DNA from: an uncultured Sulfitobacter sp.
GTDB taxonomy: Bacteria > Pseudomonadota > Alphaproteobacteria > Rhodobacterales > Rhodobacteraceae
Length of the DNA: 64,000 nt
NCBI GenBank assembly: GCA_937138475.1
Contig: CAKZPD010000033.1
Location: forward strand, 62,001 to 126,000
Reading direction: 5' to 3'
In this document: positions 19,308 through 29,079 of the stretch, in pieces
Position numbering within the stretch: the first letter of the stretch is position 1
Layout of the letters: every line of letters starts with the position of its first letter
The notes under the pieces: model-generated
Database searches by the model: none
What the model was told of the DNA's origin: nothing
Seen by the model: the letters and a program-made list of their open reading frames with translations, nothing else
Program-made: the position numbers and the translations under genes

Positions 19308-19470
19308 TTTAATTCTCCGATATGATTGGGGCGGGCATCCTCCAAGGCTGTATGCCCGCGTGAAGCCCGGCGTATAGACTGGAATGGGGGGTATGAAAAG
19401 ATGGTTTGCGGGTTTTTTTGTGCCAGCGCTTGCAAATGCGGCGGGGGCTGCGCCGGGGGCCTGTGTTGGA

Positions 19471-19502
19471 GCCTCCGGCGGGGATATTTAAGAACAAAAG
19501 AA
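19471..19502 (+). repeat. Intergenic 32-bp repeat, copy 5
   Basis: Exact copy lying between rplY and the lldD-like gene. Its AAAAGAA end is only 9 bases from the stop of the minus-strand lldD-like gene, so relative to that gene it is inverted. Confidence 0.9.
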
Positions 19503-19510
19503 AGGGGCGG

Positions 19511-20680
19511 TTAGCGGTTATCCCAATCGCCGGCAAAGGTTTTGGGGATCAGCAGGTTGTGGCGGCCAAGTTGGGTGACCTGGGTTTCGCCGCACAGTGC
19601 CATGGTGGTGTCGAGTTCCTTGTGCAGCACCTCGAGGGTTTTGGTCACGCCTTTTTCGCCCATGGCGCCCAGCCCATAGATGAACGCGCGGCCGATATAG
19701 GTGCCCTTGGCGCCCAGGGCCATGGCCTTGAGCACATCCTGGCCCGAGCGAATACCGCTGTCGAGGTGGACCTCGATCTGATCGCCGACGGCGTCGAGGA
19801 TGGAGGGCAGGGCGCGGATGGCGCTGAGGGCGCCGTCAAGCTGGCGACCGCCGTGGTTGGAGACGACGATGGCATCGGCGCCGCATTTGACGGCCATTTT
19901 GGCGTCTTGGGCGTCAAGGATGCCTTTGAGGATGACTTTGCCGCCCCATTGTTCCTTGAGCTTGGCGATCTTGTTCCAATCCAGCGCCGGGTCGAATTGT
20001 TCGGTGGTCCAGGCGCCCAGGCTGCTGGTGTCTGAGATGCCGTGAACATGGCCAACGATATTGCCAAAATTGCGCCGTTTTGCCCCAAGCATTTCAATGC
20101 CCCAACGCCATTTCGTCATCAGGTTGGCGATGGTTTTCGGGGTAAGCTTGGGCGGGGCGCTGAGGCCGTTCTTGATGTCTTTGTGGCGTTGGCCGAGGAT
20201 TTGAAGATCCAGCGTGATGACCAGAGCCGAGCAGTTGGCGGCCTTGGCCCGGTCGATCAGGCGGCGGACATAGTCCTGATCGGTCATGGTATAGAGCTGA
20301 AACCAGAAGGGGGCGCCTGTGGCCTCGGCGACGTCTTCGATCGAGTTGATCGACATGGTGCTGAGGGTGAAGGGCACCCCGTAATCGCGGGCGGCGCGGG
20401 CGGCTTTTATTTCGCCATCTGCGTGTTGCATGCCGGTCAGGCCGACCGGGGCCAGGGCGATCGGCATCGTGACATCCTGGCCGATCATCTGCGTGGCGGT
20501 GCTGCGGCCGGTCATATTGACCGCCACCCTTTGGCGCAGGCGGATCTGTTCGAAATCGCGGCTGTTGTCGCGAAAGGTCTGTTCCGTCCAGCTGCCGGAT
20601 TCGGCGTAATCAAAGAACATCCGCGGCACACGGCGTTCATAGATGCGCTTGAGGTCTTGGATGTTGGTGATCACCGGCAT
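19511..20680 (-). CDS. lldD: FMN-dependent alpha-hydroxy-acid dehydrogenase (L-lactate dehydrogenase LldD type)
   Basis: Flavoprotein of 389 residues that oxidises L-lactate or a related 2-hydroxy acid and passes electrons to the respiratory chain. Visible features: MFFDYAESGSW near residue 25, the FMN-phosphate loop region, the active-site SNHGGRQLDG with its catalytic His and Arg near residue 275, and DSGIRSGQDVLKAMALGA. ATG 20680 (MPVITNIQDLK) matches family starts better than the upstream frame to 20704. Lactate is the best guess for substrate, but glycolate or mandelate relatives share these motifs. Confidence 0.87.
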   Translation of the reverse strand: MPVITNIQDLKRIYERRVPRMFFDYAESGSWTEQTFRDNSRDFEQIRLRQRVAVNMTGRSTATQMIGQDVTMPIALAPVGLTGMQHADGEIKAARAARDYGVPFTLSTMSINSIEDVAEATGAPFWFQLYTMTDQDYVRRLIDRAKAANCSALVITLDLQILGQRHKDIKNGLSAPPKLTPKTIANLMTKWRWGIEMLGAKRRNFGNIVGHVHGISDTSSLGAWTTEQFDPALDWNKIAKLKEQWGGKVILKGILDAQDAKMAVKCGADAIVVSNHGGRQLDGALSAIRALPSILDAVGDQIEVHLDSGIRSGQDVLKAMALGAKGTYIGRAFIYGLGAMGEKGVTKTLEVLHKELDTTMALCGETQVTQLGRHNLLIPKTFAGDWDNR

Positions 20681-20740
20681 GGGCGGCCCCTTTTGATTGG
20701 TCAATTTTAGTTACCAATCAGCGGGGCCAAGATCAACTGT

Positions 20741-21532
20741 CTAGGCGCGGTGGGCGCCGTCGGCGAGGGTTTTGACAAAGGCCAGCACGTCGGCCGGGCT
20801 TTGGCCTTGGGCGATCTGGCTGACAATGGCCGATCCGACCACGACGCCGTCGGCGACGCTGGCGATGGCTTGGGCCTTTTGCGGGGTGTTGACGCCAAAG
20901 CCGACGATGACCGGCAGGTTTCCGGCCTTTTGGATGCGCGCCACTTCGGGGGCGACATCGCCGGCATCGGCCTCGGCGGCGCCGGTGATACCGGTGATCG
21001 AGACATAGTAGACAAAGCCCGAGGTGTTTTGCATGACCCGTGGCAGACGTTTGTCATCGGTGGTGGGTGTGGCCAGACGAATAAAGTTCAACCCGGCTGC
21101 CTGGGCGGGAAGGCACAGTTCGCTGTCTTCTTCGGGGGGCAGATCAACGATGATCAGCCCGTCAATCCCGGCCTCTTTTGCGTCCTTCAGGAACCGGTCA
21201 ACGCCGCGGCTGTAAATCGGATTGTAATAGCCCATCAGCACGATGGGGGTGCTTTGGTCGGTTTCGCGAAAGGCACGGGCCAGATCCAAGGTGCGCGACA
21301 GGGTCATTCCCCCTTCGAGGGCGCGCTGGCCGGCCAGCTGGATGGTGGGGCCGTCGGCCATCGGATCGGTAAAGGGCAGGCCCAGTTCGATGATGTCAAC
21401 ACCGGCCTGGGGCAGGCCGCGCACGATTTCCAGCGAGGTGTCAAAATCGGGATCGCCGGCCATGACATAGGCGACAAAGGCCTTGGTCCCTGTTGAGCGG
21501 AGTTGCGCGAATTTTTCATCAATACGAGACAT
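20741..21532 (-). CDS. trpA: Tryptophan synthase alpha subunit
   Basis: Cleaves indole-3-glycerol phosphate to indole. The 263-residue TIM barrel has the catalytic Glu in [18 protein letters not shown] (with the Asp of PFTDP) and phosphate-binding [11 protein letters not shown] and VVGSAIV. ATG 21532 ([11 protein letters not shown]) is the family start; the longer open frame to 21970 runs into the antisense of ychF. It is separated from trpFB by about 5.6 kb and reversed, so it needs its own promoter in the 172-base space shared with ychF. Confidence 0.96.
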   Translation of the reverse strand: MSRIDEKFAQLRSTGTKAFVAYVMAGDPDFDTSLEIVRGLPQAGVDIIELGLPFTDPMADGPTIQLAGQRALEGGMTLSRTLDLARAFRETDQSTPIVLMGYYNPIYSRGVDRFLKDAKEAGIDGLIIVDLPPEEDSELCLPAQAAGLNFIRLATPTTDDKRLPRVMQNTSGFVYYVSITGITGAAEADAGDVAPEVARIQKAGNLPVIVGFGVNTPQKAQAIASVADGVVVGSAIVSQIAQGQSPADVLAFVKTLADGAHRA

Positions 21533-21704
21533 AGCAGCGGCCTTTTCATCAGTTGCGCTTGTTTGACCAATGCGTTTGGGAAAATCAATGGCCAAATGGC
21601 CTTGGGTGGCCAAGGGCGCTTGCGCCGCGCCGGGCTGCGGCCTATCAAGCGCGAAAATTCCGGGCCAGGCGGCTTTGGGGATAGGCCTTGAAGGAGTGAA
21701 TGAC

Positions 21705-22802
21705 ATGGGTTTCAAAATGGGGATTGTTGGCTTGCCCAATGTGGGCAAATCAACCTTGTTCAACGCGTTGACCCGCACGGCGGCTGCGCAGGCGGCGAAT
21801 TTTCCGTTTTGCACCATTGAGCCGAATGTCGGTGAGGTCGCGGTGCCAGATGCCCGGCTGGATCGGCTGGCGCAGATTGCCGGGTCAAAGCAGATCATTC
21901 CGACGCGGATGACCTTTGTGGATATCGCCGGCTTGGTCAAAGGGGCGTCAAAGGGCGAAGGGCTGGGCAATCAGTTTCTGGCCAACATTCGCGAGGTCGA
22001 TGCGATTGCCCATGTTTTGCGCTGTTTCGAGGATGGGGATGTGACCCACGTCGAGGGGCGCGTTGATCCGGTGGCGGATGCCGAAACCATCGAAACCGAG
22101 CTGATGCTGGCGGATATCGAAAGCATTGAAAAGCGGTTGCAAAACATCACCCGCAAGGTGCGCGGCGGCGATAAAGAGGCCGTGCAACAAGAGCGTCTGA
22201 TGCGGATGGCATTGGCGGCGCTGGAAGAGGGACGCCCGGCGCGGGTCGTTGAGGTGGATGACGAGGACCGGCGCGCCTGGAAGCTGTTGCAGCTTTTGAC
22301 GTCAAAGCCGGTGCTTTATGTCTGCAATGTCGGAGAGAGCGAGGCGGCTGAGGGGAATGATTTTTCCACAGCCGTGGCCCAGATGGCCGCAGCGCAGGGC
22401 AATGCGCATGTGATCATTTCGGCGCAGATCGAAGAGGAAATCAGCCAGCTGGATCCCGAAGAGGCGCAGATGTTCCTGAGCGAGATGGATCTGAGCGAGC
22501 CGGGGTTGGATCGGTTGATCCGCGCGGGTTATGCGCTGTTGCATCTGGAGACGTATTTTACCGTTGGTCCAAAAGAGGCCCGCGCCTGGACGATCCGTCA
22601 AGGCACCAGCGCGCCCAAGGCGGCTGGGGTGATCCATGGTGATTTCGAAAAGGGGTTCATCCGGGCCGAAACCATTGCCTTTGACGATTTTGTAAGCCTG
22701 GGCGGCGAAGGGCCTGCCAAGGAAGCCGGCAAGATGCGCGCCGAGGGCAAGGCCTATGTCGTCAAGGACGGGGATGTGCTGCACTTTTTGTTCAACACCT
22801 AA
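21705..22802 (+). CDS. ychF: Ribosome-binding ATPase YchF (OLA1 family)
   Basis: Obg-family nucleotidase that prefers ATP and binds the ribosome. The 365-residue product starts [20 protein letters not shown] (G1), has the G3 segment [25 protein letters not shown] in place of the NKxD motif (typical of YchF), and a C-terminal TGS domain ([29 protein letters not shown] region). AAGGAG lies 8 bases before ATG 21705. The longer frame from 21570 reads the divergent promoter region and is rejected. Confidence 0.96.
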   Translation: MGFKMGIVGLPNVGKSTLFNALTRTAAAQAANFPFCTIEPNVGEVAVPDARLDRLAQIAGSKQIIPTRMTFVDIAGLVKGASKGEGLGNQFLANIREVDAIAHVLRCFEDGDVTHVEGRVDPVADAETIETELMLADIESIEKRLQNITRKVRGGDKEAVQQERLMRMALAALEEGRPARVVEVDDEDRRAWKLLQLLTSKPVLYVCNVGESEAAEGNDFSTAVAQMAAAQGNAHVIISAQIEEEISQLDPEEAQMFLSEMDLSEPGLDRLIRAGYALLHLETYFTVGPKEARAWTIRQGTSAPKAAGVIHGDFEKGFIRAETIAFDDFVSLGGEGPAKEAGKMRAEGKAYVVKDGDVLHFLFNT

Positions 22803-22855
22803 GGTGGAGCGTTATGCGCCGTGATCGGCCCCTGGGGCAGGATGCGCGGTAGGGA

Positions 22856-22887
22856 GCCTCCGGCGGGGATATTTTTGAACAAAAGAA
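22856..22887 (+). repeat. Intergenic 32-bp repeat, copy 6 (variant)
   Basis: Variant copy with ATATTTTTGAAC in place of ATATTTAAGAAC. It lies 54 bases after the ychF stop in ychF orientation, and 23 bases from the convergent phoB stop. Confidence 0.88.
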
Positions 22888-22909
22888 CGCCGGGGGGTGT
22901 TTGCCTGGG

Positions 22910-23614
22910 TTAGCGCAGCGCATAGCCGGCGCCGCGGACGGTTCGTATCGGGGCGGGGGCGTCTGTTTGGCTGAGCGCCTTGCGCAGGCGGGCGATGTGG
23001 ACATCGACCGTGCGGGCGCCAAGATACTGGTCCTTGCCCCAGACACGGTCGAGAAGCTGATCGCGGCTGAGCACCCGGCCGGGGCGTTCGATCAGGGCCT
23101 CGAGCAGGCGGAATTCGGTGGGCCCAAGCGGGATCTCGCGTTCGTTTGAAAAGACGCGGCGTTGTTCGAGATCCATCCGCAGATCGCCATGGGTGAGCTG
23201 ATCAAGCACCGCCGCAGGGCGGATGCGGCGCAGTTGGCTGCGGATGCGGGCGATGAGTTCGGGCAGCGAATAAGGTTTGACCATATAGTCATCGGCGCCG
23301 GTTTCCAGGCCTTGGATTTTGTCGGATTCTTCGGCGCGGGCCGAAAGCATGATGATCGCGGTTTTCTGGGTGCCCGGGCTGCGGCGCAGGCGCCGGCAGA
23401 TTTCCGGGCCGCTGACATGGGGCAGCATCCAGTCGAGCACGATCACATCGGGTGTATCTTCGGCGGCAGACAGAAGCGCCGCCTCGCCGTCGGCGGCGAC
23501 GGTGGTGCGAAACCCTTCGGCCTGAAGGGAATAGCGCAGCACCTCGCGTTGGGCTGGCTCATCCTCGACGATGAGCACATGGGGTTGGACCTTGGCGGGG
23601 GCTGCGGGGCGCAT
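22910..23614 (-). CDS. phoB: Phosphate regulon response regulator PhoB
   Basis: Two-domain OmpR/PhoB regulator of 234 residues. The receiver domain has the acidic pocket VEDEP, the phospho-acceptor Asp in VIVLDWMLPHVSG (about residue 62), the conserved Thr/Ser position in MLSAR, and Lys in MVKPYSLPEL. The C-terminal winged helix ends VHIARLRKAL and IRTVRGAGYAL, the DNA recognition and wing segments. It is last in the phoR-pst-phoU-phoB run, 8 bases after phoU. Confidence 0.94.
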   Translation of the reverse strand: MRPAAPAKVQPHVLIVEDEPAQREVLRYSLQAEGFRTTVAADGEAALLSAAEDTPDVIVLDWMLPHVSGPEICRRLRRSPGTQKTAIIMLSARAEESDKIQGLETGADDYMVKPYSLPELIARIRSQLRRIRPAAVLDQLTHGDLRMDLEQRRVFSNEREIPLGPTEFRLLEALIERPGRVLSRDQLLDRVWGKDQYLGARTVDVHIARLRKALSQTDAPAPIRTVRGAGYALR

Positions 23615-23622
23615 ATCGCCCG

Positions 23623-24339
23623 TTAGTCCTGGCCGGTCATGAAGGCGGTTTGATCCCCTTTGGGGCGCAGATCGCCGGGCAATTCGCCGCTGACCATATA
23701 GATGATTTGTTCGGCCATGTTGGTGGTCAGATCCCCCATGCGTTCAACATTTTTCGCGATGAAATGCAGGTGCATGCAGGCGGTGATGTTGCGCGGGTTT
23801 TCCATCATAAAGGTCAGGAATTCACGGAAAAGCGCGTTATAGATTTCGTCCACCTCTTCATCGTGTTGGCGCACTTGTTCGGCCAGGGCGATGTCGCGGC
23901 GCACAAAGGCATCAAGGGTATTGCGCAGCATCTGCTGGACCTCGGCGGTCATGCGGCGCAGGGTGCGATCGGTGCCCGAGATCGGTTCAAGCGCGGCCAG
24001 GGCCTCGGTGCGTTTGGCAAGGTTGCGGGCGTAATCGCCGGCGCGTTCCAACCCGGCGGCAATTTTCAGCACGGTCAACAGCGTGCGCAGGTCGCTGGAC
24101 ATGGGCGCGCGCAGGGCCAGGGTGCGGGCGGTTTCTTCGTTGATCTGGATTTCCAGCGCGTCGATGGCTTTGTCGCCGGTGCGGACCTGTTCGGCCAGTT
24201 CAAGATCGCGTGTGGCCACCGCTTTTGCGGCGTCGTGGATTGCCACCTCGACCAGGCCGCCCATCTTGACCACCAGCGCTTCGATCCCATCCAGATCCCG
24301 GTCAAACGCCGCCATGATATGTTCGTTATTGTCGCTCAT
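23623..24339 (-). CDS. phoU: Phosphate signalling protein PhoU
   Basis: PhoU links the Pst transporter to the PhoR kinase and keeps the regulon off in high phosphate. The 238-residue product has two PhoU three-helix repeats with the metal-binding ERAGDYARNLAKR and ERMGDLTTNMAEQ motifs. ATG 24339 (MSDNNEHIMAAFDRDLDG) is the family start; the upstream extension to 24417 overlaps pstB and is rejected. It starts 4 bases after the pstB stop. Confidence 0.96.
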   Translation of the reverse strand: MSDNNEHIMAAFDRDLDGIEALVVKMGGLVEVAIHDAAKAVATRDLELAEQVRTGDKAIDALEIQINEETARTLALRAPMSSDLRTLLTVLKIAAGLERAGDYARNLAKRTEALAALEPISGTDRTLRRMTAEVQQMLRNTLDAFVRRDIALAEQVRQHDEEVDEIYNALFREFLTFMMENPRNITACMHLHFIAKNVERMGDLTTNMAEQIIYMVSGELPGDLRPKGDQTAFMTGQD

Positions 24340-24343
24340 GAAA

Positions 24344-25105
24344 TTATCCGATCCGTCCAGTGATATAGCTTTCGGTCCGCGGGTCTTGCGGATTGGTAAA
24401 TATCTTGCCGGTTTCATTATACTCTACCAGGTTGCCCAGATGGAAGAAGGCGGTTTTCTGGCTGACCCGCGCGGCCTGCTGCATGGAATGTGTCACGATC
24501 ACCACGCTGAAATTCTGACGCAGCTCGTCGATCAGTTCCTCGATCTGCGCGGTGGCGATGGGATCAAGCGCCGAGCACGGCTCGTCCATCAGCAGAACCT
24601 CGGGGCGGGTGGCAACGGCGCGGGCAATGCACAGGCGCTGTTGCTGACCGCCTGACAAACCGGTGCCGGGGGTATGCAGGCGGTCTTTGGCTTCGGTCCA
24701 CAGGGCGGCGCGGCGCAGGGATTGTTCGACGATTTCGTCAAGCTCGGCCTTGGTGCGGGCCAGCCCGTGAATGCGCGGGCCATAGGCCACGTTGTCATAG
24801 ATCGACTTGGGAAAGGGGTTGGGTTTTTGAAACACCATGCCAACCTTGGCGCGCAGCTGCACCGGATCAACGCGTTTGTCATAGATGTCTTCACCGTCCA
24901 GGGTGATTGCCCCGGCCACGCGGCATCCGTCGATGGTGTCATTCATCCGGTTCAGGCAGCGCAGGAACGTGGATTTGCCGCAGCCCGATGGGCCGATAAA
25001 GGCGGTGACGGTCTTGTCCTCGATTTCGACGTTTACATCTTTGAGCGCGCAATTGTCCCCATAGTGGACCATCACGTCGCGCGCCGAAATTTTTGCAGTG
25101 CTCAT
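24344..25105 (-). CDS. pstB: Phosphate ABC transporter ATP-binding protein PstB
   Basis: ATPase of the high-affinity phosphate importer. The 253-residue product has Walker [10 protein letters not shown], the PstB-specific LNRMND after it, Q-loop [19 protein letters not shown], signature [14 protein letters not shown] and Walker [14 protein letters not shown]. Start ATG 25105 ([11 protein letters not shown]) is preferred; the upstream frame to 25267 reads through pstA antisense sequence. Confidence 0.97.
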   Translation of the reverse strand: MSTAKISARDVMVHYGDNCALKDVNVEIEDKTVTAFIGPSGCGKSTFLRCLNRMNDTIDGCRVAGAITLDGEDIYDKRVDPVQLRAKVGMVFQKPNPFPKSIYDNVAYGPRIHGLARTKAELDEIVEQSLRRAALWTEAKDRLHTPGTGLSGGQQQRLCIARAVATRPEVLLMDEPCSALDPIATAQIEELIDELRQNFSVVIVTHSMQQAARVSQKTAFFHLGNLVEYNETGKIFTNPQDPRTESYITGRIG

Positions 25106-25137
25106 CTGGTTTTGGCTTTCTGTCGTTGTTGGGCGCG

Positions 25138-26424
25138 CTACCAGCGCCGCTCGAATTTGCGCCGCAGGACGATTGCGACAAAGTTCATGGCCATCAAGAA
25201 GGCCAGCAACAAGATGATGCCGCCCCAGGCGCGTTCGATATAGGCCGGGTCGGCCCGTTTGGCCCATTCATAGATCTGGGCCGGCATGGCGGAATTGGGA
25301 TCGGTAAAGCCGCTGATCAGCCCGTCGGGGTGATTGCTGGCGATATAGCCGACCATCCCGATCAACAGCAGCGGCGCGGTTTCCCCCAGCGCCTGCGCCA
25401 TGCCAATGATGACCCCGGTCAGAATGCCGGGCATCGACAGCGGCAGCACATGGTGAAACACCGCCTGTGATTTCGATGCACCAACCCCAAGGGCCGCTTC
25501 GCGGATCGACGGGGGCACAGCGCCCAGCGCGGCGCGGGCCGGAATGATGATCCGCGGCAAGGTCATCAGCGTCAGCACCAGCCCGCCGACCAGCGGCGCC
25601 GATTGCGGCAGATGCGCAAACTGAATAAAGACAGCCAGCCCCAGAATACCAAAAACAATCGACGGCACGGCGGCCAGATTGGCAATATTCACTTCGATCA
25701 GATCGGTCAGCCGGTTTTTCGGGGCAAATTCCTGCAAATAGATCGCGGCGGCCACCCCGACGGGCAGGGCGCAGCCCAGCACGACCAGAACCATGTAGAA
25801 CGACCCCACCATGGACACGCCCAAACCCGCCGCCTCGGGGCGGCTTTCGGAGGCGTCACCGCCGAAAATGAAATCCAGGTTAAAGCGGCGCTCAACCATT
25901 CCGGCGGCCCGCATGGCATCCACAAGATCCAGATGGGCGGGCGACAGGTTCTTGTCCTCGGCCAGAGATGCGCGGGTGACGCGGCCCTTAAGGTATCCGT
26001 CCACCCGCGAGGACGCGAGGAAATCGAATTGCCCCTTGGTGGCGTCGGTGGCCGTTACGAAATCGCGCAGCTGCGCCCCGGCCGAGCTGGACACAAGCTG
26101 CAACAGCTCTTTGTCTTTCATTTGCGGATCAATGCCCGCAGCTTCCATTTGACCGCGCAGCGCCTTGGCGATCATACCGTTGTATTTGGCGGTTTTGACG
26201 ATGGATTTTTCGGCCTTGGCGATGCTTTCGGCATCCCAGGTCATCGCCACATCGATGCGGGTCTGTGTGAATGCGCCATAGCCGTTTCCGGCAATCGCGA
26301 TCAGCAGCATGGCCAGAAACCCAAGGCTGAGGAAAATCGCCCCAAGGCCCAGCCTGACAAAGCGGCGCTCAGACGCGTTGCGTTTGCGGGTGCGGCTGGA
26401 TTGATCCAGAAGAGAAGTGCTCAT
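25138..26424 (-). CDS. pstA: Phosphate ABC transporter permease PstA (long form)
   Basis: Inner-membrane permease of 428 residues, about 130 more than E. coli PstA. The N-terminus has one membrane span (residues 28-52) and a periplasmic extension of about 150 residues of the DUF3333 type common in alphaproteobacteria. The C-terminal half carries five to six spans and the EAA coupling loop ([27 protein letters not shown]). It lies 6 bases after pstC and 32 bases before pstB. Confidence 0.94.
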   Translation of the reverse strand: MSTSLLDQSSRTRKRNASERRFVRLGLGAIFLSLGFLAMLLIAIAGNGYGAFTQTRIDVAMTWDAESIAKAEKSIVKTAKYNGMIAKALRGQMEAAGIDPQMKDKELLQLVSSSAGAQLRDFVTATDATKGQFDFLASSRVDGYLKGRVTRASLAEDKNLSPAHLDLVDAMRAAGMVERRFNLDFIFGGDASESRPEAAGLGVSMVGSFYMVLVVLGCALPVGVAAAIYLQEFAPKNRLTDLIEVNIANLAAVPSIVFGILGLAVFIQFAHLPQSAPLVGGLVLTLMTLPRIIIPARAALGAVPPSIREAALGVGASKSQAVFHHVLPLSMPGILTGVIIGMAQALGETAPLLLIGMVGYIASNHPDGLISGFTDPNSAMPAQIYEWAKRADPAYIERAWGGIILLLAFLMAMNFVAIVLRRKFERRW

Positions 26425-26430
26425 GACGGC

Positions 26431-27774
26431 TTACTCGTATTGTTCGCGGTATTTGCGCACGATGAACAGCGCAAAGACATTCAACGCCAGGGTGATGGCA
26501 AAGAGGGTCATCCCCAGGGCAAAGGCCACAAGGGCCTCGGGCGAAAGGAAATCGCTGTCGCCGGTCAACTGGCTGACGATTTTGGCGGTGACAGTGGTCA
26601 TCGCGTCAAAGGGGTTCATGGACAGGCGCGCGGCGGCACCGGCGCCCAGCACCACGATCATGGTTTCCCCAATCGCGCGCGAAGCGGCCAGCAAGATCGC
26701 CCCGACGATACCGGGCAGGGCCGCAGGCAGCACCACCTGACGGATCGTCTCGGACCGTGTGGCGCCCAGGCCCAATGATCCATCCCGCAGCGATTGCGGC
26801 ACCGCGTTGATGATGTCATCGGACAAAGAGCTGACAAAAGGAATAAGCATGATGCCCATCACCAGCCCGGCGGTGATTACGGCGGTGCCCCCGGCCATCC
26901 AGCCCAGCCCGTCATTGCCAAATACACCCAGCAAGAACGGACCGACCGTGACAAGGGCAAAAAGACCATAAACGATGGTCGGAATACCGGCCAGCACCTC
27001 AAGCAGCGGCTTGGCGGTGCTGCGAAAGCGCGAACCGGCGTATTCAGACAGATATATCGCGGACATGAGGCCAATCGGCACGGCCACGGCCAGCGCGATC
27101 AGGGAAATGTAAAGTGTGCCCCAAAGCAGCGGCAGAACCCCAAGCGACGATCCCCCGCCGAACGAGGGCTGCCAGACCAGGCCAAAAAAGAAATCCGTCG
27201 CCGGATGCAGGCGGAAAAAGCCGATGGTGTTGAACAGCAAGGACAGGATAATCCCGAGGGTCGTCAAAATCGCCAGCGACGCCGCCGCGATCAGCAGCCA
27301 TTGCACGCTGCGTTCAACCCGGTTGCGCGCCCGCATCTGCGGGGTGATCTGGGCCCAGGCCACGCCGGCGCCCAGCACCGACAAAACCAGAACGATTGCC
27401 ACCTTGAGGGTATCGCCGACGGCCTTCAGCTGGGTCAGACGCGCGGCCAAAAGCTGGGCTGCTTCGGATCCTTCGATCGCGCCGTTTGCCGTGCGGCGAA
27501 TTTCAGTAAGGGCCAGATCGGCAGATCCGGCCGCCGCGATGTGATCCGTGGTCAGTTGCGCATAGGTGATCTGGGACAGCACCACCGGTTGCAGCAGGCT
27601 CCAGCACATCAGAACAAGGCAGGCAGGCCCAAACGCCAAGAGCGCGCCATAGCTGCCATAATACCGGGGCCGGGAATGCAGCAAGCGGCTGTCGCCGCCC
27701 ACAAGTTGAAAGGACCGCATCCGGGTGGCCGCAAAGGCAAGCAGGGCGATCAGCGTCAGTAAAAGAAAAGTCAA
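26431..27774 (-). CDS. pstC: Phosphate ABC transporter permease PstC (long form)
   Basis: Partner permease of PstA, 447 residues against about 319 in E. coli. The N-terminal 150 residues hold extra membrane spans (residues 1-14, 45-68 and about 125-145) and a soluble stretch, as in alphaproteobacterial PstC. The permease core includes the EAA loop RDGSLGLGATRSETIRQVVLPAALPGI. It follows pstS after a 69-base spacer that contains a perfect hairpin, so it is probably expressed below pstS. Confidence 0.94.
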   Translation of the reverse strand: MTFLLLTLIALLAFAATRMRSFQLVGGDSRLLHSRPRYYGSYGALLAFGPACLVLMCWSLLQPVVLSQITYAQLTTDHIAAAGSADLALTEIRRTANGAIEGSEAAQLLAARLTQLKAVGDTLKVAIVLVLSVLGAGVAWAQITPQMRARNRVERSVQWLLIAAASLAILTTLGIILSLLFNTIGFFRLHPATDFFFGLVWQPSFGGGSSLGVLPLLWGTLYISLIALAVAVPIGLMSAIYLSEYAGSRFRSTAKPLLEVLAGIPTIVYGLFALVTVGPFLLGVFGNDGLGWMAGGTAVITAGLVMGIMLIPFVSSLSDDIINAVPQSLRDGSLGLGATRSETIRQVVLPAALPGIVGAILLAASRAIGETMIVVLGAGAAARLSMNPFDAMTTVTAKIVSQLTGDSDFLSPEALVAFALGMTLFAITLALNVFALFIVRKYREQYE

Positions 27775-27797
27775 ACCTGAGGGCCTTCACATGGTTT

Positions 27798-27827
27798 GCC
27801 CCCCGCAAGCCGGTCGCTGCGGGGGGC
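27798..27827 (-). other. Intercistronic hairpin between pstS and pstC
   Basis: A perfect 10-bp stem, GCCCCCCGCA / TGCGGGGGGC, with a 10-base loop, 16 bases beyond the pstS stop. No T-run follows on the minus strand, so it is unlikely to be a simple terminator. Stable hairpins in this place commonly protect the upstream message (here the binding protein) from 3' exonucleases. Confidence 0.8.
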
Positions 27828-27843
27828 GCGCGTTACGTTACGC

Positions 27844-28875
27844 TTAGTTCATTGTCGCTTGCGCGTCGATCATGCCCTGAGTTGTAGCAAGTTCCGGATC
27901 GGCGACCAACCCATATGCGGCAAGCGGGCCGTCAGGACCGGCAACTTCGTCCGCCATAAAGAACTGGGCGTATTCCTTCAGACCGGGAATAACCCCGATA
28001 TGCGCCGCCTTGACATAAAAGAACAGCGGGCGGGACACCGGATAGGTGCCGGTTGAAATCGTCTCAACCGAGGGGGCAACACCGTTTATGGTCGCGACCT
28101 TAAGGGTGTCTGTGTTGTTCTCAAAGAAGGCCAGGCCAAAGACGCCGATGCCGTTGCCATTGGCGCTGACGCGGGCCAGGGTTTCGGTGTAATCGCCGTC
28201 GATATCCACCGAACGACCATCGGCACGCACATGCATGCAGGCCTTTTTGATGGCCTTTTTGTCCATGCCCATGGCCTTCATTGCGTCAGCGGCGCCTGTG
28301 TCCTTGCAGCCCTGATAGAGCACCTTTTCTTCGAACACTTCGCGGGTGCCGTGTTTGGTGCCGGGGATAAAGGCCAGGATTTCGGCGTCGGGCAGATCGC
28401 CGTTCACATCGGTCCAGTTGCTGGTGGCGTTTTCATGCATCGCGCCGTCCTTGGGCAGTTCGGCGGCCAGCGCCTGATACCATTCGGAAGGGGTAAAGGT
28501 ATCAAAGGCCGGGCCGTTCTTTTGCGAGGCAAAGACGATGCCGTCATAGCCGATGCGCACTTCGATGATGTCTTTTACACCGGCTGCGGCGCAGGCCTCG
28601 ATTTCGGTGTCGCGAATCGCCCGCGAGGCGTTGGCGATGTCGATGGTGTTTTCGCCGATGCCTTCGCAGAACCGCGCAAGACCGGCAGATGAGCCGCCGG
28701 ATTCCACGACCGGTGTCGGGAAATCGGTGTTTTCGCCAAACAGCTCGGCAACGATGGACGCATAGGGCAGAACCGTGGACGATCCGGCGACCTGAATGTT
28801 ATCCCGTGCAAAGGTGGTTCCGGCGCCAAGGGTCAGCGCGGTGGCAAGAAGGGCGGAATGTTTCGCAAGCGACAT
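27844..28875 (-). CDS. pstS: Phosphate ABC transporter substrate-binding protein PstS
   Basis: Periplasmic phosphate-binding protein of 343 residues. A Sec signal peptide (residues 1-22, ending TTFA) precedes the mature start RDNIQVAGSSTV, whose AGSSTV loop contacts phosphate; ESGGSSAGLARFC is the second ligand loop. ATG 28875 follows an AGGAGAAT ribosome site on the minus strand; the longer frame to 28989 runs through the Pho box and is rejected. It is the first pst gene and the likely main Pho target. Confidence 0.96.
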   Translation of the reverse strand: MSLAKHSALLATALTLGAGTTFARDNIQVAGSSTVLPYASIVAELFGENTDFPTPVVESGGSSAGLARFCEGIGENTIDIANASRAIRDTEIEACAAAGVKDIIEVRIGYDGIVFASQKNGPAFDTFTPSEWYQALAAELPKDGAMHENATSNWTDVNGDLPDAEILAFIPGTKHGTREVFEEKVLYQGCKDTGAADAMKAMGMDKKAIKKACMHVRADGRSVDIDGDYTETLARVSANGNGIGVFGLAFFENNTDTLKVATINGVAPSVETISTGTYPVSRPLFFYVKAAHIGVIPGLKEYAQFFMADEVAGPDGPLAAYGLVADPELATTQGMIDAQATMN

Positions 28876-28957
28876 GTAATTCTCCTGATGTGCTTTCGGC
28901 GTGGCCCTTTGCGGATCAAAAGACCGTGCGGCCCGGATAGCGGCCTTGTGCAACACT

Positions 28958-28990
28958 CTTATGACGGTTTTGTAAAAGTTTTGTGACAAT
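28958..28990 (-). promoter_or_regulatory. Pho box (PhoB binding site) upstream of pstS
   Basis: On the minus strand three 7-base direct repeats follow each other at 11-base steps: GTCACAA, TTTACAA and GTCATAA, each followed by an A/C-rich spacer. This fits the PhoB binding pattern of direct repeats every 11 bases. It lies about 83 bases before the pstS start, in the space between pstS and phoR. Confidence 0.85.
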
Positions 28991-29079
28991 TCGCATTTTT
29001 TGCCCGGGGGGCGGGCTGCGGGCCGTCAGCCCATGGCTGGGCAAGACAGGCGGGGGGTGTGCAGGTTTGATTGGGGCGC

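Noticed and set aside
19309-19536. Small frame encoding [12 protein letters not shown], also seen at 289-768, 5774-6019, 14669-15238 and 52107-52325
   Set aside because: All these frames translate the 32-bp repeat in the same way; the common peptide comes from the DNA element, not from a protein family.
21533-21970. N-terminal extension of trpA
   Set aside because: It reads the divergent promoter region and antisense ychF; TrpA proteins begin at [11 protein letters not shown].
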